Below, piece by piece: positions 27,880 to 36,995 of a stretch of DNA of 64,000 nt. Position 1 is the stretch's first letter. Every line of letters starts with the position of its first letter. Made by a program: the position numbers and the translations under genes. Origin of the DNA: a bacterium 1xD42-87 (GTDB lineage: Bacteria > Bacillota > Clostridia > Lachnospirales > Lachnospiraceae). Below the pieces are notes generated by a model. That model saw only the letters and a program-made list of their open reading frames with translations, was not told where the DNA came from and ran no database searches. The stretch lies in contig RAYM01000001.1 in the NCBI GenBank assembly GCA_003611805.1, positions 62,001 to 126,000 of the forward strand, in the 5' to 3' direction.

Positions 27880-27908
27880 ATAATACCACAGTCCATAAAA
27901 ATGTGCAA
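27880..27908 (-). promoter_or_regulatory. Promoter of rpsF-ssb-rpsR
   Basis: TTGCAC (27903-27908), a 17-base spacer and TATTAT (27880-27885) on the minus strand, each five of six matches to consensus. Confidence 0.85.
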
Positions 27909-27945
27909 GGAGTTTTCGGGAATAATTCCATTTCCCGCCCCGATG

Positions 27946-27954
27946 TGCTACAAT
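27946..27954 (+). promoter_or_regulatory. Extended -10 promoter of map
   Basis: TGCTACAAT at 27946-27954 on the plus strand, divergent from the rpsF promoter 40 bases away; no clear -35. Confidence 0.6.
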
Positions 27955-27989
27955 AGGTAATGCAAAAGAAACGGAGATGACATTTTAAT

Positions 27990-28862
27990 ATGAAAAAACT
28001 GGGAAGAAACGATGTATGCTGGTGCGGCAGCGGAAGAAAATACAAGGCATGTCATATGGCGATGGATGAAAAGATTGAGAGCTACGAGCTGCAGGGGCAT
28101 ATCGTTCCACGGCACGATATCTTAAAGACTCCGGAACAGCTTCAGGGCATCCGGGAAAGCAGCAAACTGAATATCGCGATTCTGGACGAGATTGCACGGC
28201 AGATTCATATCGGCATGAGTACGGAGGAAATTGATAAGATTGTTCGTGACATGACAAAGGAGATGGGCGGAATTGCCGCTCCTTTGGGCTACGAGGGCTA
28301 CCCGAAAAGCGTCTGCACCTCCATCAACGAGGTGGTGTGCCACGGCATTCCCGACGAAAACCGTCTGCTGCGGGACGGCGATATCGTGAATGTGGACGTA
28401 TCTACTATATATAAGGGTTATTTTTCGGACTCCTCGCGCATGTTTATGCTGGGAAATGTGCCCGAGGAGACACAGAGGCTCGTGCGGGTTGCGAAAGAAT
28501 GCATTGATGTGGGGCTTGAACAGGTGAAGCCCTGGAACTTTCTCGGGGATATGGCGCAGGCAATCAATGACTATGCGAAACAGAACGGTTATTCCATCGT
28601 GCGGGAGATCGGCGGGCACGGCATTGGACTGGAGTTTCATGAGGAGCCTTTTGTCAGCTATGTAACCCGCAAAGGCACGGAAATGCTGATGGTGCCGGGC
28701 ATGGTTTTTACCATTGAGCCAATGGTCAATATGGGAAAAGCGGATATTTATATCGATGACGAGGACGGCTGGACAGTCTACACCGACGACGGCAAGCCCT
28801 CCGCCCAGTGGGAAGTCACACTGGCAGTGACAGAGGACGGTTATGAAATTTTGACCTACTAA
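27990..28862 (+). CDS. map: Methionine aminopeptidase with N-terminal SEC-C zinc motif
   Basis: The 290-residue type I enzyme removes initiator Met. Metal ligands are Asp136, Asp147, His210, Glu243 and Glu275, in the contexts IVNVDVSTIYKGYFSD, GGHGIGLEFHEEP, MVFTIEPM and QWEVTL. An N-terminal extension GRNDVCWCGSGRKYKACH (Cys10, Cys12, Cys21, His22) is a SEC-C zinc finger, as in a subset of clostridial MAPs; it may help ribosome or protein binding. It is monocistronic, with its own promoter and terminator. Confidence 0.96.
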   Translation: MKKLGRNDVCWCGSGRKYKACHMAMDEKIESYELQGHIVPRHDILKTPEQLQGIRESSKLNIAILDEIARQIHIGMSTEEIDKIVRDMTKEMGGIAAPLGYEGYPKSVCTSINEVVCHGIPDENRLLRDGDIVNVDVSTIYKGYFSDSSRMFMLGNVPEETQRLVRVAKECIDVGLEQVKPWNFLGDMAQAINDYAKQNGYSIVREIGGHGIGLEFHEEPFVSYVTRKGTEMLMVPGMVFTIEPMVNMGKADIYIDDEDGWTVYTDDGKPSAQWEVTLAVTEDGYEILTY

Positions 28863-28939
28863 AATACATCTGATGATACTTTCTTTCCCTTAAATATTGG
28901 CGAGGATCAGATAAACGCAATTTCGTTTGGAGTGATAAA

Positions 28940-28986
28940 AGCCCGTATGTATCACAATCGCAGATGCATACGGGCTATTTTTGTTT
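28940..28986 (+). terminator. Terminator of map
   Basis: AGCCCGTATG (28940-28949) pairs with CATACGGGCT (28967-28976), followed by ATTTTTGTTT. Confidence 0.9.
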
Positions 28987-28994
28987 AAAAACTT

Positions 28995-29198
28995 GTGCAA
29001 TATTCCGATATTGTCAATAAGAACACCATCTGGTATGGTAATCATACAATCTTTAGAAAGATTAAAGTATACTTTATTCCGTACATTTTATGTTTTCTGG
29101 CTTTCTATGTACGAATCTGCGGCGGATCGCCGGTTAATCCAGCAGGAAAAGACGAAAAAGATTGGACACAACAGCACATTGAAAAAACAGAAGGTTAA
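28995..29198 (+). CDS. Doubtful 67-codon membrane ORF before the envelope cluster
   Basis: An open frame beginning at GTG 28995 encodes a hydrophobic stretch (VYFIPYILCFLAFYVRIC, about residues 24-41) and a charged tail, ending 2 bases before the AAGGAGG that serves the next gene. There is no ribosome site at the GTG, which lies close behind the map terminator, and the candidate promoter at 29011 is inside the frame. It may be a leader or a remnant. The rest of the 356-base stretch from 28863 to 29218 holds only the map terminator and that promoter. Confidence 0.2.
   Translation: MQYSDIVNKNTIWYGNHTIFRKIKVYFIPYILCFLAFYVRICGGSPVNPAGKDEKDWTQQHIEKTEG
29011..29039 (+). promoter_or_regulatory. Promoter of the three-gene envelope cluster
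   Basis: TTGTCA (29011-29016, five of six), a 17-base spacer and TATGGT (29034-29039, four of six). The leader would be about 175 bases. Confidence 0.5.
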
Positions 29199-29218
29199 AA
29201 AGGAGGTTGCCGAAAAAT

Positions 29219-30211
29219 ATGCGCGAATTTATGACAAAAGTGTCAGATTATTTCAACGAATGGAGGGAAGATCCCGAGCGGGAAGACGGTCAGCTTACAA
29301 GAGTTTTTATCATCGCAGCGGCGATAGTGGCGGCTGTGCTAATTGCACTGCTCCTCTGGTGGGGATACGGCGTACAGGAAAAAAGAAGGGAGGAAGCCGC
29401 AGCGAAAGCGCGGGAACTGCAGGAAACGCAGAAAATGCAGGACGCACAGGCTGCATTCGCCCTGCAGGAGGCGCAGGGGCTTGTAACATCCACTTCCGAA
29501 GAAAAAGTGCAGGAATATATGTCCCGGGATTCCGGGGAAGAACTGCGGCAGGAATATCTTACGAATACAAATTCACTGTCGGAAAAAGTGAAGGAACTGC
29601 AGGAGGCGTTGGAACAGGTACAAAAGGAAGTGGCAGAAATTGTCAGAGAATACCGGGAAGGCGACTCGGCGATCTCTGAAAAAGTGATAGAAAAACTTAC
29701 GGTACTGGAAAAAGAAACCCGGACTGTCACCGAGAGAGTTAAAACGCTGGAAAACAGCTTGACAAACTTATCCCATACGGTACAGACGATTGACACGGAA
29801 AAGATACCTGCGATTCACGGACAGATCGGTGATCTCCGTGTAGAACTGGGACAGGTGCGCTCCGATGTGTCAGATGTCTGCGATAAAATCAAGGAACTCC
29901 GGAAGGAAGACGAAAAACTCTGGAATGAACTTTCCAAAGTGGAAGAGCTCCTTAAGACAACTGTAAACGAAAACCTGGACGACTTGGATGGGCGTCTGGA
30001 CGGGCTTGGAAAGGATATGGATAATCTGGAAAGAGAACTCAGAAAAGCATTAGAGGAGGCGCAGAAAAAGAATGAGGAAATGACCCGGGAGCTGGATGAA
30101 AAGCTGGACAGGCAAATAGAGACCCTTTCGTCAGAATCACTCTCTTACCGCTACGAAGAGCAGACAAACACGCTTTATCTGATGCCTGGCCAGCGCAAAT
30201 CCGGCAAGTAG
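29219..30211 (+). CDS. Single-pass membrane coiled-coil protein, unknown
   Basis: The 330-residue product starts at ATG 29219, 12 bases after AAGGAGG. A charged N terminus of about 28 residues precedes one membrane helix (FIIAAAIVAAVLIALLLWW, about 29-47). The rest is almost entirely predicted coiled coil (about 55-315), rich in Glu/Lys/Leu heptads with a motif region near VRSDVSDVCDKIKELRK. Topology is probably N-in with the coil outside. No enzymatic domain is seen. It is the first gene of a cluster with two secreted proteins that share a domain, and could be their membrane scaffold; that is inference. Confidence 0.75.
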   Translation: MREFMTKVSDYFNEWREDPEREDGQLTRVFIIAAAIVAAVLIALLLWWGYGVQEKRREEAAAKARELQETQKMQDAQAAFALQEAQGLVTSTSEEKVQEYMSRDSGEELRQEYLTNTNSLSEKVKELQEALEQVQKEVAEIVREYREGDSAISEKVIEKLTVLEKETRTVTERVKTLENSLTNLSHTVQTIDTEKIPAIHGQIGDLRVELGQVRSDVSDVCDKIKELRKEDEKLWNELSKVEELLKTTVNENLDDLDGRLDGLGKDMDNLERELRKALEEAQKKNEEMTRELDEKLDRQIETLSSESLSYRYEEQTNTLYLMPGQRKSGK

Positions 30212-30227
30212 ATGATGGAGGGACGGT

Positions 30228-31412
30228 ATGAATCACATTACGGAAAATAGACAGAATAGTGGCAAAAAGAAAAGAAAAGGAATTGCGGCGCTGTTGGCGC
30301 TGACCTTCGGATTGTGCGTAACGGCACTGACGGTTCGTGCAGAGGAAAAACAGGCGCCAGGATCGACACCGCCAGCTGCGGAATTGTCGGAATACACCAT
30401 ATCGTGGGAAGGGGTTTCTTCACGTGGCAGTCTGGTATACCAACAGGAAGAAAAGACCGCACAGATATACGCGGCGGATTTTCTCTTTCTAAAGGACAGA
30501 CTGGGTGCGATTCCCGATACGGTATTTGATCCTTCATGTTACACACATACCCACCAGTGGGAGTACATCAACATAAGCAGGGACACACATACCCGATGCT
30601 GTAGTCTCTGCGGAAACACGTTTGATCTTGTGAGCGCGCACAAGACGGAACTGCATGAAAGCTGCTCTCTCCACCATGAGGGCGCAGAATACCCCGGCAT
30701 ACGCTACACCTGTGTCTGCGGATATCAATGGGAACGGGAGGAGGCGCATACACCATGTTTTAAGGCAGTAGACGCTGCCAGCCACAAAAACGAATGCCGT
30801 CTGAACGGCACAGAATTCTGCCCGGGATACGAACCGATTACGGAGGAGCATTACGCTTACCGTTACAATCCCTGTAAGGATGGCAGGCGCCATGAAAGAA
30901 TCTGCATGGACTGCGGTTATCAAAGCGAGGAAGCGTGCTGTTTCACTCTTTTGGACGCTGATAATGACGGCGAAAGCGCCAGTGAAACGGGCAGCGAGAA
31001 TTGCCGTGGCGGCAGAAGATGCTGGTGTGGCAATATGGAAACGTCGAATGCGGAAACGGGAGAAGCAGCGGAAACCCCAAATTCAAATGTGGAGTCTGAA
31101 AATCCAGAGGCAGAGGCGGAACCTGAGAATCCGAAGGCGGAGACTGAACCTGAAAATCCGAATACGGAGGCAAAGCCCGAGAACCCGGAGGCGGAGACTG
31201 AACTTGAAAATCCGAATACGGAGGCAAAGCCCGAGAACCCGGAGGCGGAGACTGAACTTGAAAATCCAAAGATGAGGACGGAATCTGAAAATCCGAAGGC
31301 CGAAGCGGGACCTGAGAATTTGAAGACGAAGGTTGAGGATCAGAATATGCCGGCGGATGAAACCGAAACAGAAAATGGTAATACAGAACAGGGAGGCAGA
31401 TATGAAGAATAG
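30228..31412 (+). CDS. Secreted Cys/His-rich protein with Glu-Asn-Pro repeat tail, unknown
   Basis: The 394-residue protein has a signal peptide (Lys-rich n-region, hydrophobic about 19-36, cleavage near VRA-EE). Residues about 67-92 (RGSLVYQQEEKT ... AADFLFLKDRL) match the next protein without gaps. Then comes a Cys/His-rich region (about 105-275) with repeated H..W ... C..CG elements such as HTRCCSLCG and RICMDCGYQ, like the zinc-ribbon-like repeats seen on Firmicute surface proteins. The tail (about 280-375) is a tandem ENPxAExExENPxTEAKP repeat with an 18-codon unit. The frame overlaps the next gene by 11 bases. Confidence 0.75.
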   Translation: MNHITENRQNSGKKKRKGIAALLALTFGLCVTALTVRAEEKQAPGSTPPAAELSEYTISWEGVSSRGSLVYQQEEKTAQIYAADFLFLKDRLGAIPDTVFDPSCYTHTHQWEYINISRDTHTRCCSLCGNTFDLVSAHKTELHESCSLHHEGAEYPGIRYTCVCGYQWEREEAHTPCFKAVDAASHKNECRLNGTEFCPGYEPITEEHYAYRYNPCKDGRRHERICMDCGYQSEEACCFTLLDADNDGESASETGSENCRGGRRCWCGNMETSNAETGEAAETPNSNVESENPEAEAEPENPKAETEPENPNTEAKPENPEAETELENPNTEAKPENPEAETELENPKMRTESENPKAEAGPENLKTKVEDQNMPADETETENGNTEQGGRYEE

Positions 31413-32310
31413 AATATTATCAATGATACTGGTACTGACCACAATGTTCAGTGCGTGCATGGCAGCTACAGCAGCGGAAAATCCTTCCTCTACGAGAGCA
31501 AAGCTGCGCTCTGAGGGCGCAATCCACTACTCCGCCAAAGAGGGAAACGTGGTTATAGACTCGGCGGATTTTTATACGCTGGCAGATCAGCTGGACAGGT
31601 TTAAAGTGCAGGCAGTTAAACAACTGGAAGTTATGCATACTTATCTGACCCATTCCGGCGGAGACGTGGCAATGACAAGTGCGGACGACATATACGCAGT
31701 GCACAAAAAGCCGCAGTCCGGAGAAGAGGCAGATCCGCTCTCACTGGATTTTGCAACTATTCTGGAGGGAATCGCGGTAAGCCAGAGCATACCGACAAAT
31801 CCTGAGGCTTACGGGTTTCCCGCCGGAACAAAATTCTACAAAAAGGCGGATGGATCGCTCAGTACAAACGATTCGGACGACGCGGAACCAATCAGCATTC
31901 AGCCCGCGGAAGCTGACAACCTGTCCGCCGGAACAGCAGCATGGGTTAATGGAAAGCTAAAGCTCGGTACGGGTTCGGATACGGCGAAAATGCTGGATGA
32001 AGCATTCAAGGAGCACGGCGGCGGAAGTAATCTCGGGCAATATGCAATCAACACCGTTTACACGCTTCCAGAAGATGTGCCGACTGCTTTTGCCTATGTG
32101 GTAACAACTGCCCACAGTGGCTCCGGAATCGACGGTAACCAGGCTGGGGCAGACCCTGTTTTGACAGTGAGCAGCTGCAAAAGCTTCACTAAACTTTTTT
32201 CAAACAGGTATGCCAGAAACGGTTTTAATGTCCGGATAAGTCTTTACTATCTGACCGGACTGCCTGCCGGTACGGAGATAGAGGGCAGCAATGGTCTGCT
32301 CTTCTACTAA
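31402..32310 (+). CDS. Secreted protein sharing an N-terminal domain with its upstream neighbour, unknown
   Basis: ATG 31402 follows GGGAGG by 5 bases and overlaps the upstream gene's end. The 302-residue product has a signal peptide (MKNRILSMILVLTTMFSACM, cleavage near ATA-AE). Residues 39-64 (GAIHYSAKEGN ... SADFYTLADQL) align with residues 67-92 of the upstream protein at identical spacing (10 identities in 26). The remainder (about 70-302) is unlike known domains to me, with Ser/Gly-rich, probably beta-rich sequence. Coupled translation suggests both are made in fixed ratio. Confidence 0.75.
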   Translation: MKNRILSMILVLTTMFSACMAATAAENPSSTRAKLRSEGAIHYSAKEGNVVIDSADFYTLADQLDRFKVQAVKQLEVMHTYLTHSGGDVAMTSADDIYAVHKKPQSGEEADPLSLDFATILEGIAVSQSIPTNPEAYGFPAGTKFYKKADGSLSTNDSDDAEPISIQPAEADNLSAGTAAWVNGKLKLGTGSDTAKMLDEAFKEHGGGSNLGQYAINTVYTLPEDVPTAFAYVVTTAHSGSGIDGNQAGADPVLTVSSCKSFTKLFSNRYARNGFNVRISLYYLTGLPAGTEIEGSNGLLFY

Positions 32311-32347
32311 ACACAGCAACCGTCCTCTTGGAACCTCCTTGCGGGAA

Positions 32348-32376
32348 TTGACAATCGCGCCCCTTTACGATAGACT
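32348..32376 (+). promoter_or_regulatory. Promoter of metG
   Basis: A perfect TTGACA (32348-32353), a 17-base spacer and TAGACT (32371-32376, four of six), 36 bases before the metG start. There is no room for a T-box. Confidence 0.75.
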
Positions 32377-32411
32377 TTATCAATAGAAGTAATTCGGAAA
32401 GGAAGCGTGTT

Positions 32412-34436
32412 ATGAGCAAGGGAAAATATTACATTACGACGGCGATTGCCTATACCTCCGGCACTCCTCATATTGGCAACAGCTATGAGATTGTGCTGGC
32501 GGACAGCATCGCCCGCTTTAAGAGAAAGGACGGCTATGACGTATTTTTCCAGACGGGTACGGACGAGCACGGGCAGAAGATCGAGTTAAAGGCACAGGAG
32601 ACGGGTGTCACGCCGAAAGCTTATGTTGATAAGGTGGCGGGGGAAATCAGAAGGATCTGTGATTCATTGGACACTTCCTATGATAGGTTTATCCGTACCA
32701 CTGACGATTTCCATGAGAAACAGGTGCAGAAAATTTTTAAGAAGCTTTACGAGCAGGGGGATATCTACAAGGGAGCCTATGAGGGGCTTTACTGTACCCC
32801 CTGCGAGTCCTTCTGGACGGAATCCCAGCTTGTGGACGGGAAGTGCCCCGACTGCGGCAGAGAGGTGAAACCAGCCAAGGAGGAGGCATACTTCTTTAAG
32901 ATGAGCAAGTATGCGGACAAGCTGATTGCACATATCAACGAACACCCTGAGTTTATACAGCCAGTATCCCGCAAGAACGAGATGATGAACAATTTCCTCC
33001 TGCCGGGCTTACAGGATTTGTGCGTGTCCAGAACTTCCTTTAAATGGGGGGTTCCCGTGGACTTTGACGACAAACATGTGGTTTATGTTTGGCTGGACGC
33101 GCTGACCAACTATATCACAGGAATCGGCTATGACGCGGAGGGCGGCAGTACCGATCAGTATAAGAAACTGTGGCCGGCAGATCTGCATCTGATCGGCAAG
33201 GATATTATCCGTTTCCACACGATCTACTGGCCTATTTTCCTGATGGCGCTGGGCGAGCCGCTGCCGAAGCAGATCTTCGGGCATCCTTGGCTTTTACAGG
33301 GCGACGGCAAGATGAGCAAATCCAAGGGAAATGTGATCTATGCGGACGATTTAATCAACTTCTTTGGGGTGGACGCAGTGCGCTATTTCGTGCTGCACGA
33401 GATGCCTTTTGAGAACGACGGCGTGATCACATGGGACCTGATGGTAGAGCGCATGAATTCCGACCTGGCAAATACGCTGGGTAATCTGGTGAACCGCACC
33501 ATTTCCATGAGCAATAAATATTTCGGAGGCGTGGTTGAAAATAGGAAGATGGGCGTGGATGCCGGTGTGGAAGATGTTGATGCCGATCTGTTTGGCGTAC
33601 TGACCGACACTTACAGCCGTGTCGTCAAAAAAATGGACGAGCTGCGTGTGGCGGATGCGATCACAGAGATTTTTACGCTCTTTAAGCGCAGCAACAAATA
33701 TATTGACGAGACAATGCCCTGGGCGCTCGCAAAAGACGAGGCGAAAAAAGACAGACTGGCGACGGTACTCTATAATCTTTCCAATGCAATTATGGTTGGC
33801 GCTTCTCTTCTGGAGCCTTATATGCCGGAGACTGCAAATCGGATTTCCAAGCAGATGAACGCACCGTTGATAAACTTTGGGGTGCTGGAGAAATGCGCGG
33901 CTGACCATGACACGGCAACGGCATCCGCCCTCTATCCTTCCGGGACACAGGTGACACAAACACCGGAAATCCTTTTTGCAAGACAGGATCTTGCGGAGGT
34001 AATGGAGAAGGTGGACGCTATGTTTGCCGAGAGAAAGAAGGCAGCGGATGCACCAGTGAATGCGGAGGCGGACGACATTCCCGCGGATGTGATAGATATC
34101 GAAGCGAAGGAAATGATTTCCTATGAGCTGTTTGACCAGTGCCAGTTTCAGGTGGGGGAGATTCTGGAGTGCAAGGAAGTGCCGAAGTCCAAGAAGCTGC
34201 TCTGTTCCAAAGTGCGGATAGGCTCTCAGGTGCGCCAGATTTTATCCGGCATTAAGCAGCACTACAGCGCGGAAGAAATGGTCGGCAAGAAAGTGATGGT
34301 GCTGGTAAACTTACAACCTAGGGAAATTGCCGGTATGATGTCTGAGGGCATGCTGCTCTGCGCGGAAGATGCGGACGGAAAACTTTCACTGATGACGCCG
34401 GAGCGGCTCATGCCTGCCGGAGCGGAAATCTGCTGA
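32412..34436 (+). CDS. metG: Methionyl-tRNA synthetase with C-terminal tRNA-binding domain
   Basis: This 674-residue class I synthetase has HIGN at 20-23 and KMSKS near residue 300 (DGKMSKSKGNVIY), and a zinc knuckle in CTPCESFWTESQL ... CPDCGRE (about 128-150). The C-terminal about 110 residues (FDQCQFQVGEILECKEVP onward) are the EMAP/Trbp111 tRNA-binding domain that mediates dimerisation. AAGGA lies about 8 bases before the ATG. It begins an operon running into the hydrolase gene. Confidence 0.97.
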   Translation: MSKGKYYITTAIAYTSGTPHIGNSYEIVLADSIARFKRKDGYDVFFQTGTDEHGQKIELKAQETGVTPKAYVDKVAGEIRRICDSLDTSYDRFIRTTDDFHEKQVQKIFKKLYEQGDIYKGAYEGLYCTPCESFWTESQLVDGKCPDCGREVKPAKEEAYFFKMSKYADKLIAHINEHPEFIQPVSRKNEMMNNFLLPGLQDLCVSRTSFKWGVPVDFDDKHVVYVWLDALTNYITGIGYDAEGGSTDQYKKLWPADLHLIGKDIIRFHTIYWPIFLMALGEPLPKQIFGHPWLLQGDGKMSKSKGNVIYADDLINFFGVDAVRYFVLHEMPFENDGVITWDLMVERMNSDLANTLGNLVNRTISMSNKYFGGVVENRKMGVDAGVEDVDADLFGVLTDTYSRVVKKMDELRVADAITEIFTLFKRSNKYIDETMPWALAKDEAKKDRLATVLYNLSNAIMVGASLLEPYMPETANRISKQMNAPLINFGVLEKCAADHDTATASALYPSGTQVTQTPEILFARQDLAEVMEKVDAMFAERKKAADAPVNAEADDIPADVIDIEAKEMISYELFDQCQFQVGEILECKEVPKSKKLLCSKVRIGSQVRQILSGIKQHYSAEEMVGKKVMVLVNLQPREIAGMMSEGMLLCAEDADGKLSLMTPERLMPAGAEIC

Positions 34437-34450
34437 TCATAAGGAGAAAC

Positions 34451-35389
34451 ATGATAGAAAAAGAGGAATTTTACTTTGGCTCGCGGGACGGCGAACACAA
34501 ACTTCATGCAGTCAAATGGCATCCGGAAACAGAGACGCCGATCTGTATTTTACAAATTATACACGGCATGTCCGAGCATATCGGACGCTATGAAAATTTC
34601 GCAAGGTACCTTGCCGGAAAGGGCATCCTTGTGGTTGGCGACGATCACCTAGGTCACGGTCTTTCCGTAAAAGACGGCGAAATCCGCGGCTACTTCTGTA
34701 AGGAGGACGCCGCCACTGTGCTGGTGCGGGATGAGCACAGACTAAAAAAAATGATGCAGGAACAGTATCCCGGCATTCCCTATATTATTCTGGGGCACAG
34801 CATGGGTTCTTTTATCCTGCGCAATTATCTGACGCGTTATGGAAACGGGATTGACGGAGCTGTTATCATGGGAACCGGTATGCAGCCCAGGCACGCTGTG
34901 CGGTTTGGCTGGCTGCAGGCATCTTTTCTTAGCGCAGTTCTCGGTGACAAATATGTGTGTAAAGGTATGGACAAGGCGCTCTTCGGCGTTTATAATCTGA
35001 AATTCCAGAGCGGACCTGGGGATTCCGGGCACTGGGTCAGCGTAAATCCAGAGAATGTGAAAGCTTTCCAGTCTGACCCGCTGTGTGATTTCGTCTTTAC
35101 CGCCAACGGATTCCAGACGTTGATGCGCCTGATCCTGAACCTGTACGACGAGAGAAAACTGGCGCAGATGCCTAAAGACCTGCCCATTCTGTTTGTATCA
35201 GGGCAGCAAGACCCGGTGGGTGACTTTGGAAAAGGTGTGGAAAAGGTCTTCCACTCTTTCGAAGCACTCGGTATGGAGCATGTACAGTTAAAGCTCTATC
35301 CCGGCGATCGGCACGAAATACTGAACGAGGCAGATCGACAGGAAGTTTACGGAGATATTTATCGTTTTGTTTTGCAGAATGTCACCTGA
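34451..35389 (+). CDS. Alpha/beta hydrolase, monoacylglycerol lipase-like
   Basis: The 312-residue serine hydrolase of the Hydrolase_4 family has oxyanion region IIHGMSEHIGRYENFARYL (about 36-54), nucleophile elbow GHSMGS (about 115-120), an acid in SGQQDPVGDFG and a catalytic His in PGDRHEILNE. It lacks a signal peptide, so it is cytoplasmic. The family hydrolyses monoglycerides or lysophospholipids; the true substrate is not given by sequence. It is 14 bases downstream of metG and probably cotranscribed. Confidence 0.88.
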   Translation: MIEKEEFYFGSRDGEHKLHAVKWHPETETPICILQIIHGMSEHIGRYENFARYLAGKGILVVGDDHLGHGLSVKDGEIRGYFCKEDAATVLVRDEHRLKKMMQEQYPGIPYIILGHSMGSFILRNYLTRYGNGIDGAVIMGTGMQPRHAVRFGWLQASFLSAVLGDKYVCKGMDKALFGVYNLKFQSGPGDSGHWVSVNPENVKAFQSDPLCDFVFTANGFQTLMRLILNLYDERKLAQMPKDLPILFVSGQQDPVGDFGKGVEKVFHSFEALGMEHVQLKLYPGDRHEILNEADRQEVYGDIYRFVLQNVT

Positions 35390-35472
35390 CCGTCCTGGAA
35401 TGAGGAAAAGGTTGAAGGAAAGCCTTGCGGCTTAAATGAACATGTATGTTCACCTGGCACATGGAGACAATT

Positions 35473-35832
35473 ATGAAAAAGTTTATTCGTGCACTTTGTC
35501 TGCTGGCGATTCTGTGCGTGGCGTATTTTGCCCTTACACAGCCGCAGAGCAGTGAAAAACCTGCCATAGAGGATATTGAGTCCGAAGCGGATGATCTTGT
35601 AGATCAAGTGAAGGACATGTATGAAGAATATGGTTCCGCTGCGGTAGCACAGGCAGATGAAAAGCTAGGTGATGTTGTGGATCAGGCGGACGAAAAGCTT
35701 GGCGAAGTCGTAGCGCAGGCGGATGACGCTATAGAAAGTGCCGTAGAAAGCGCAGTGGAAGGAGCAAAGGAAGGTTTTTTTCAGAGTCTTAAGGAAAGCA
35801 TTAATAATTTTTTTCGCGACCTGACTCCCTGA
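35473..35832 (+). CDS. Small exported repeat protein, unknown
   Basis: From ATG 35473 (GGAGAC 6 bases upstream) the product has 119 residues: an N-terminal hydrophobic signal or anchor (about 5-22, no clear lipobox), then an acidic helical region containing near-repeats QADEKLGDVVDQADEKLGEV, and a short amphipathic tail. No known domain. It is followed by a terminator at 35862, so it is the last gene of the metG unit. Confidence 0.65.
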   Translation: MKKFIRALCLLAILCVAYFALTQPQSSEKPAIEDIESEADDLVDQVKDMYEEYGSAAVAQADEKLGDVVDQADEKLGEVVAQADDAIESAVESAVEGAKEGFFQSLKESINNFFRDLTP

Positions 35833-35861
35833 AAAAAGAACGGACAAAAATGAGACAGATG

Positions 35862-35894
35862 ACCGCTGATGCCGGGATGGTAAAGCGGTTTTTT
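35862..35894 (+). terminator. Terminator of the metG-hydrolase unit
   Basis: ACCGCT (35862-35867) pairs with AGCGGT (35884-35889), with the run TTTTTT following. TATACT at 35898-35903 just behind it may be the -10 of the dehydrogenase gene. Confidence 0.65.
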
Positions 35895-35984
35895 GTGTAT
35901 ACTATTTACGTGATGGCAGTGCGCTGGCTGATTTTTGAGTCTGTACAGCGTATAAATATATTTTAGCAGAACGGAGGCAAAAAA

Positions 35985-36977
35985 ATGAAAATAGCTTTTT
36001 TTAGCACGAAACCCTATGACCGAATTTGGTTTGAACCCATGGGAAAGGAGTATGGATTTGAAATCCGCTTCTACGAAGTTCCTTTTCATGAGGAAACAGT
36101 TTCCCTTGCAAACGGCTTTGATGCAGTCTGTATTTTTGTGAATGACTATGTAAACGCGGACATGATTAGGCAGCTTTATGACATGCAGGTAAAAGCGATC
36201 CTTCTTCGGAGCGCAGGATTTAATCATGTGGACGTGAAAGCTGCCGAGGATAAAATTCAGGTTCTGCGCGTACCCAGTTACTCTCCGGAGGCAGTGGCTG
36301 AATTTGCCATGACTATGTTAATGACCGTAAACCGCTATACTCATAAAGCGTACAACAGAACGCGGGAATTTAACATGAGCCTGCACGGGCTGATGGGTGT
36401 GGACTTATACCGCAAAACAGCAGGCATTGTAGGCACAGGCAAGATTGGTCAGGCTATGATCCGCATCTGTAACGGATTTGGTATGGAGGTGCTGGCATAC
36501 GACCCCTACCCCAACAAGGATCTGGATGTGGAATACGTAACAGTACAGGAACTGATGGAGCGTTCCGATGTGATATCCCTGCACTGTCCACTCACTTCCG
36601 AAACGAAGCACCTGGTCAATGCAGACACGATCGGGAAAATGAAAAATGGCGTATACTTGGTCAACACGTCCCGCGGCGCGTTGATTGATACGGACGCGCT
36701 GATTGACGGGTTGGTAAGTGGAAAATTCGGCGGTGTGGGTCTGGATGTATACGAAGAGGAAGAAGGTATCTTCTACGAAGACAAATCCAATGAGATCATG
36801 CGGGACGAAAATCTCGCCAGACTGATGACCTTCCCGAACGTGTTAATTACTTCGCATATGGGATTTTTCACCAAGGAGGCAATGCAGGCAATTGCCAAGG
36901 TGACGTTGGAAAATGCATATGCGTTGGAAAATGGTCTGCCTCTGGTTAACCGGGTAGGGAGCGAAGCAGTAAAATAG
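35985..36977 (+). CDS. ldhA: D-lactate dehydrogenase
   Basis: The 330-residue D-2-hydroxyacid dehydrogenase reduces pyruvate to D-lactate with NADH. The N-terminal pattern MKIAFFSTKPYDRIWFE is characteristic of the fermentative D-LDH branch. The NAD site is GIVGTGKIGQAM (about 146-157) followed by an acidic residue at AYDPYPNKD. Catalytic Arg, Glu and His lie in NTSRGALIDTDAL, GLDVYEEEEG and TSHMGFFT. GGAGG lies 7 bases before the ATG. It competes with PFL for pyruvate in this organism. Confidence 0.93.
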   Translation: MKIAFFSTKPYDRIWFEPMGKEYGFEIRFYEVPFHEETVSLANGFDAVCIFVNDYVNADMIRQLYDMQVKAILLRSAGFNHVDVKAAEDKIQVLRVPSYSPEAVAEFAMTMLMTVNRYTHKAYNRTREFNMSLHGLMGVDLYRKTAGIVGTGKIGQAMIRICNGFGMEVLAYDPYPNKDLDVEYVTVQELMERSDVISLHCPLTSETKHLVNADTIGKMKNGVYLVNTSRGALIDTDALIDGLVSGKFGGVGLDVYEEEEGIFYEDKSNEIMRDENLARLMTFPNVLITSHMGFFTKEAMQAIAKVTLENAYALENGLPLVNRVGSEAVK

Positions 36978-36995
36978 TCCCAACATAATAAAAGG

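Noticed and set aside
31083..31330. CRISPR array
   Set aside because: The repeats are in frame and encode a Glu-Asn-Pro peptide; there are no unique spacers and no cas genes.
32311..32411. T-box upstream of metG
   Set aside because: The promoter is only about 36 bases before the start codon, leaving no space for one.
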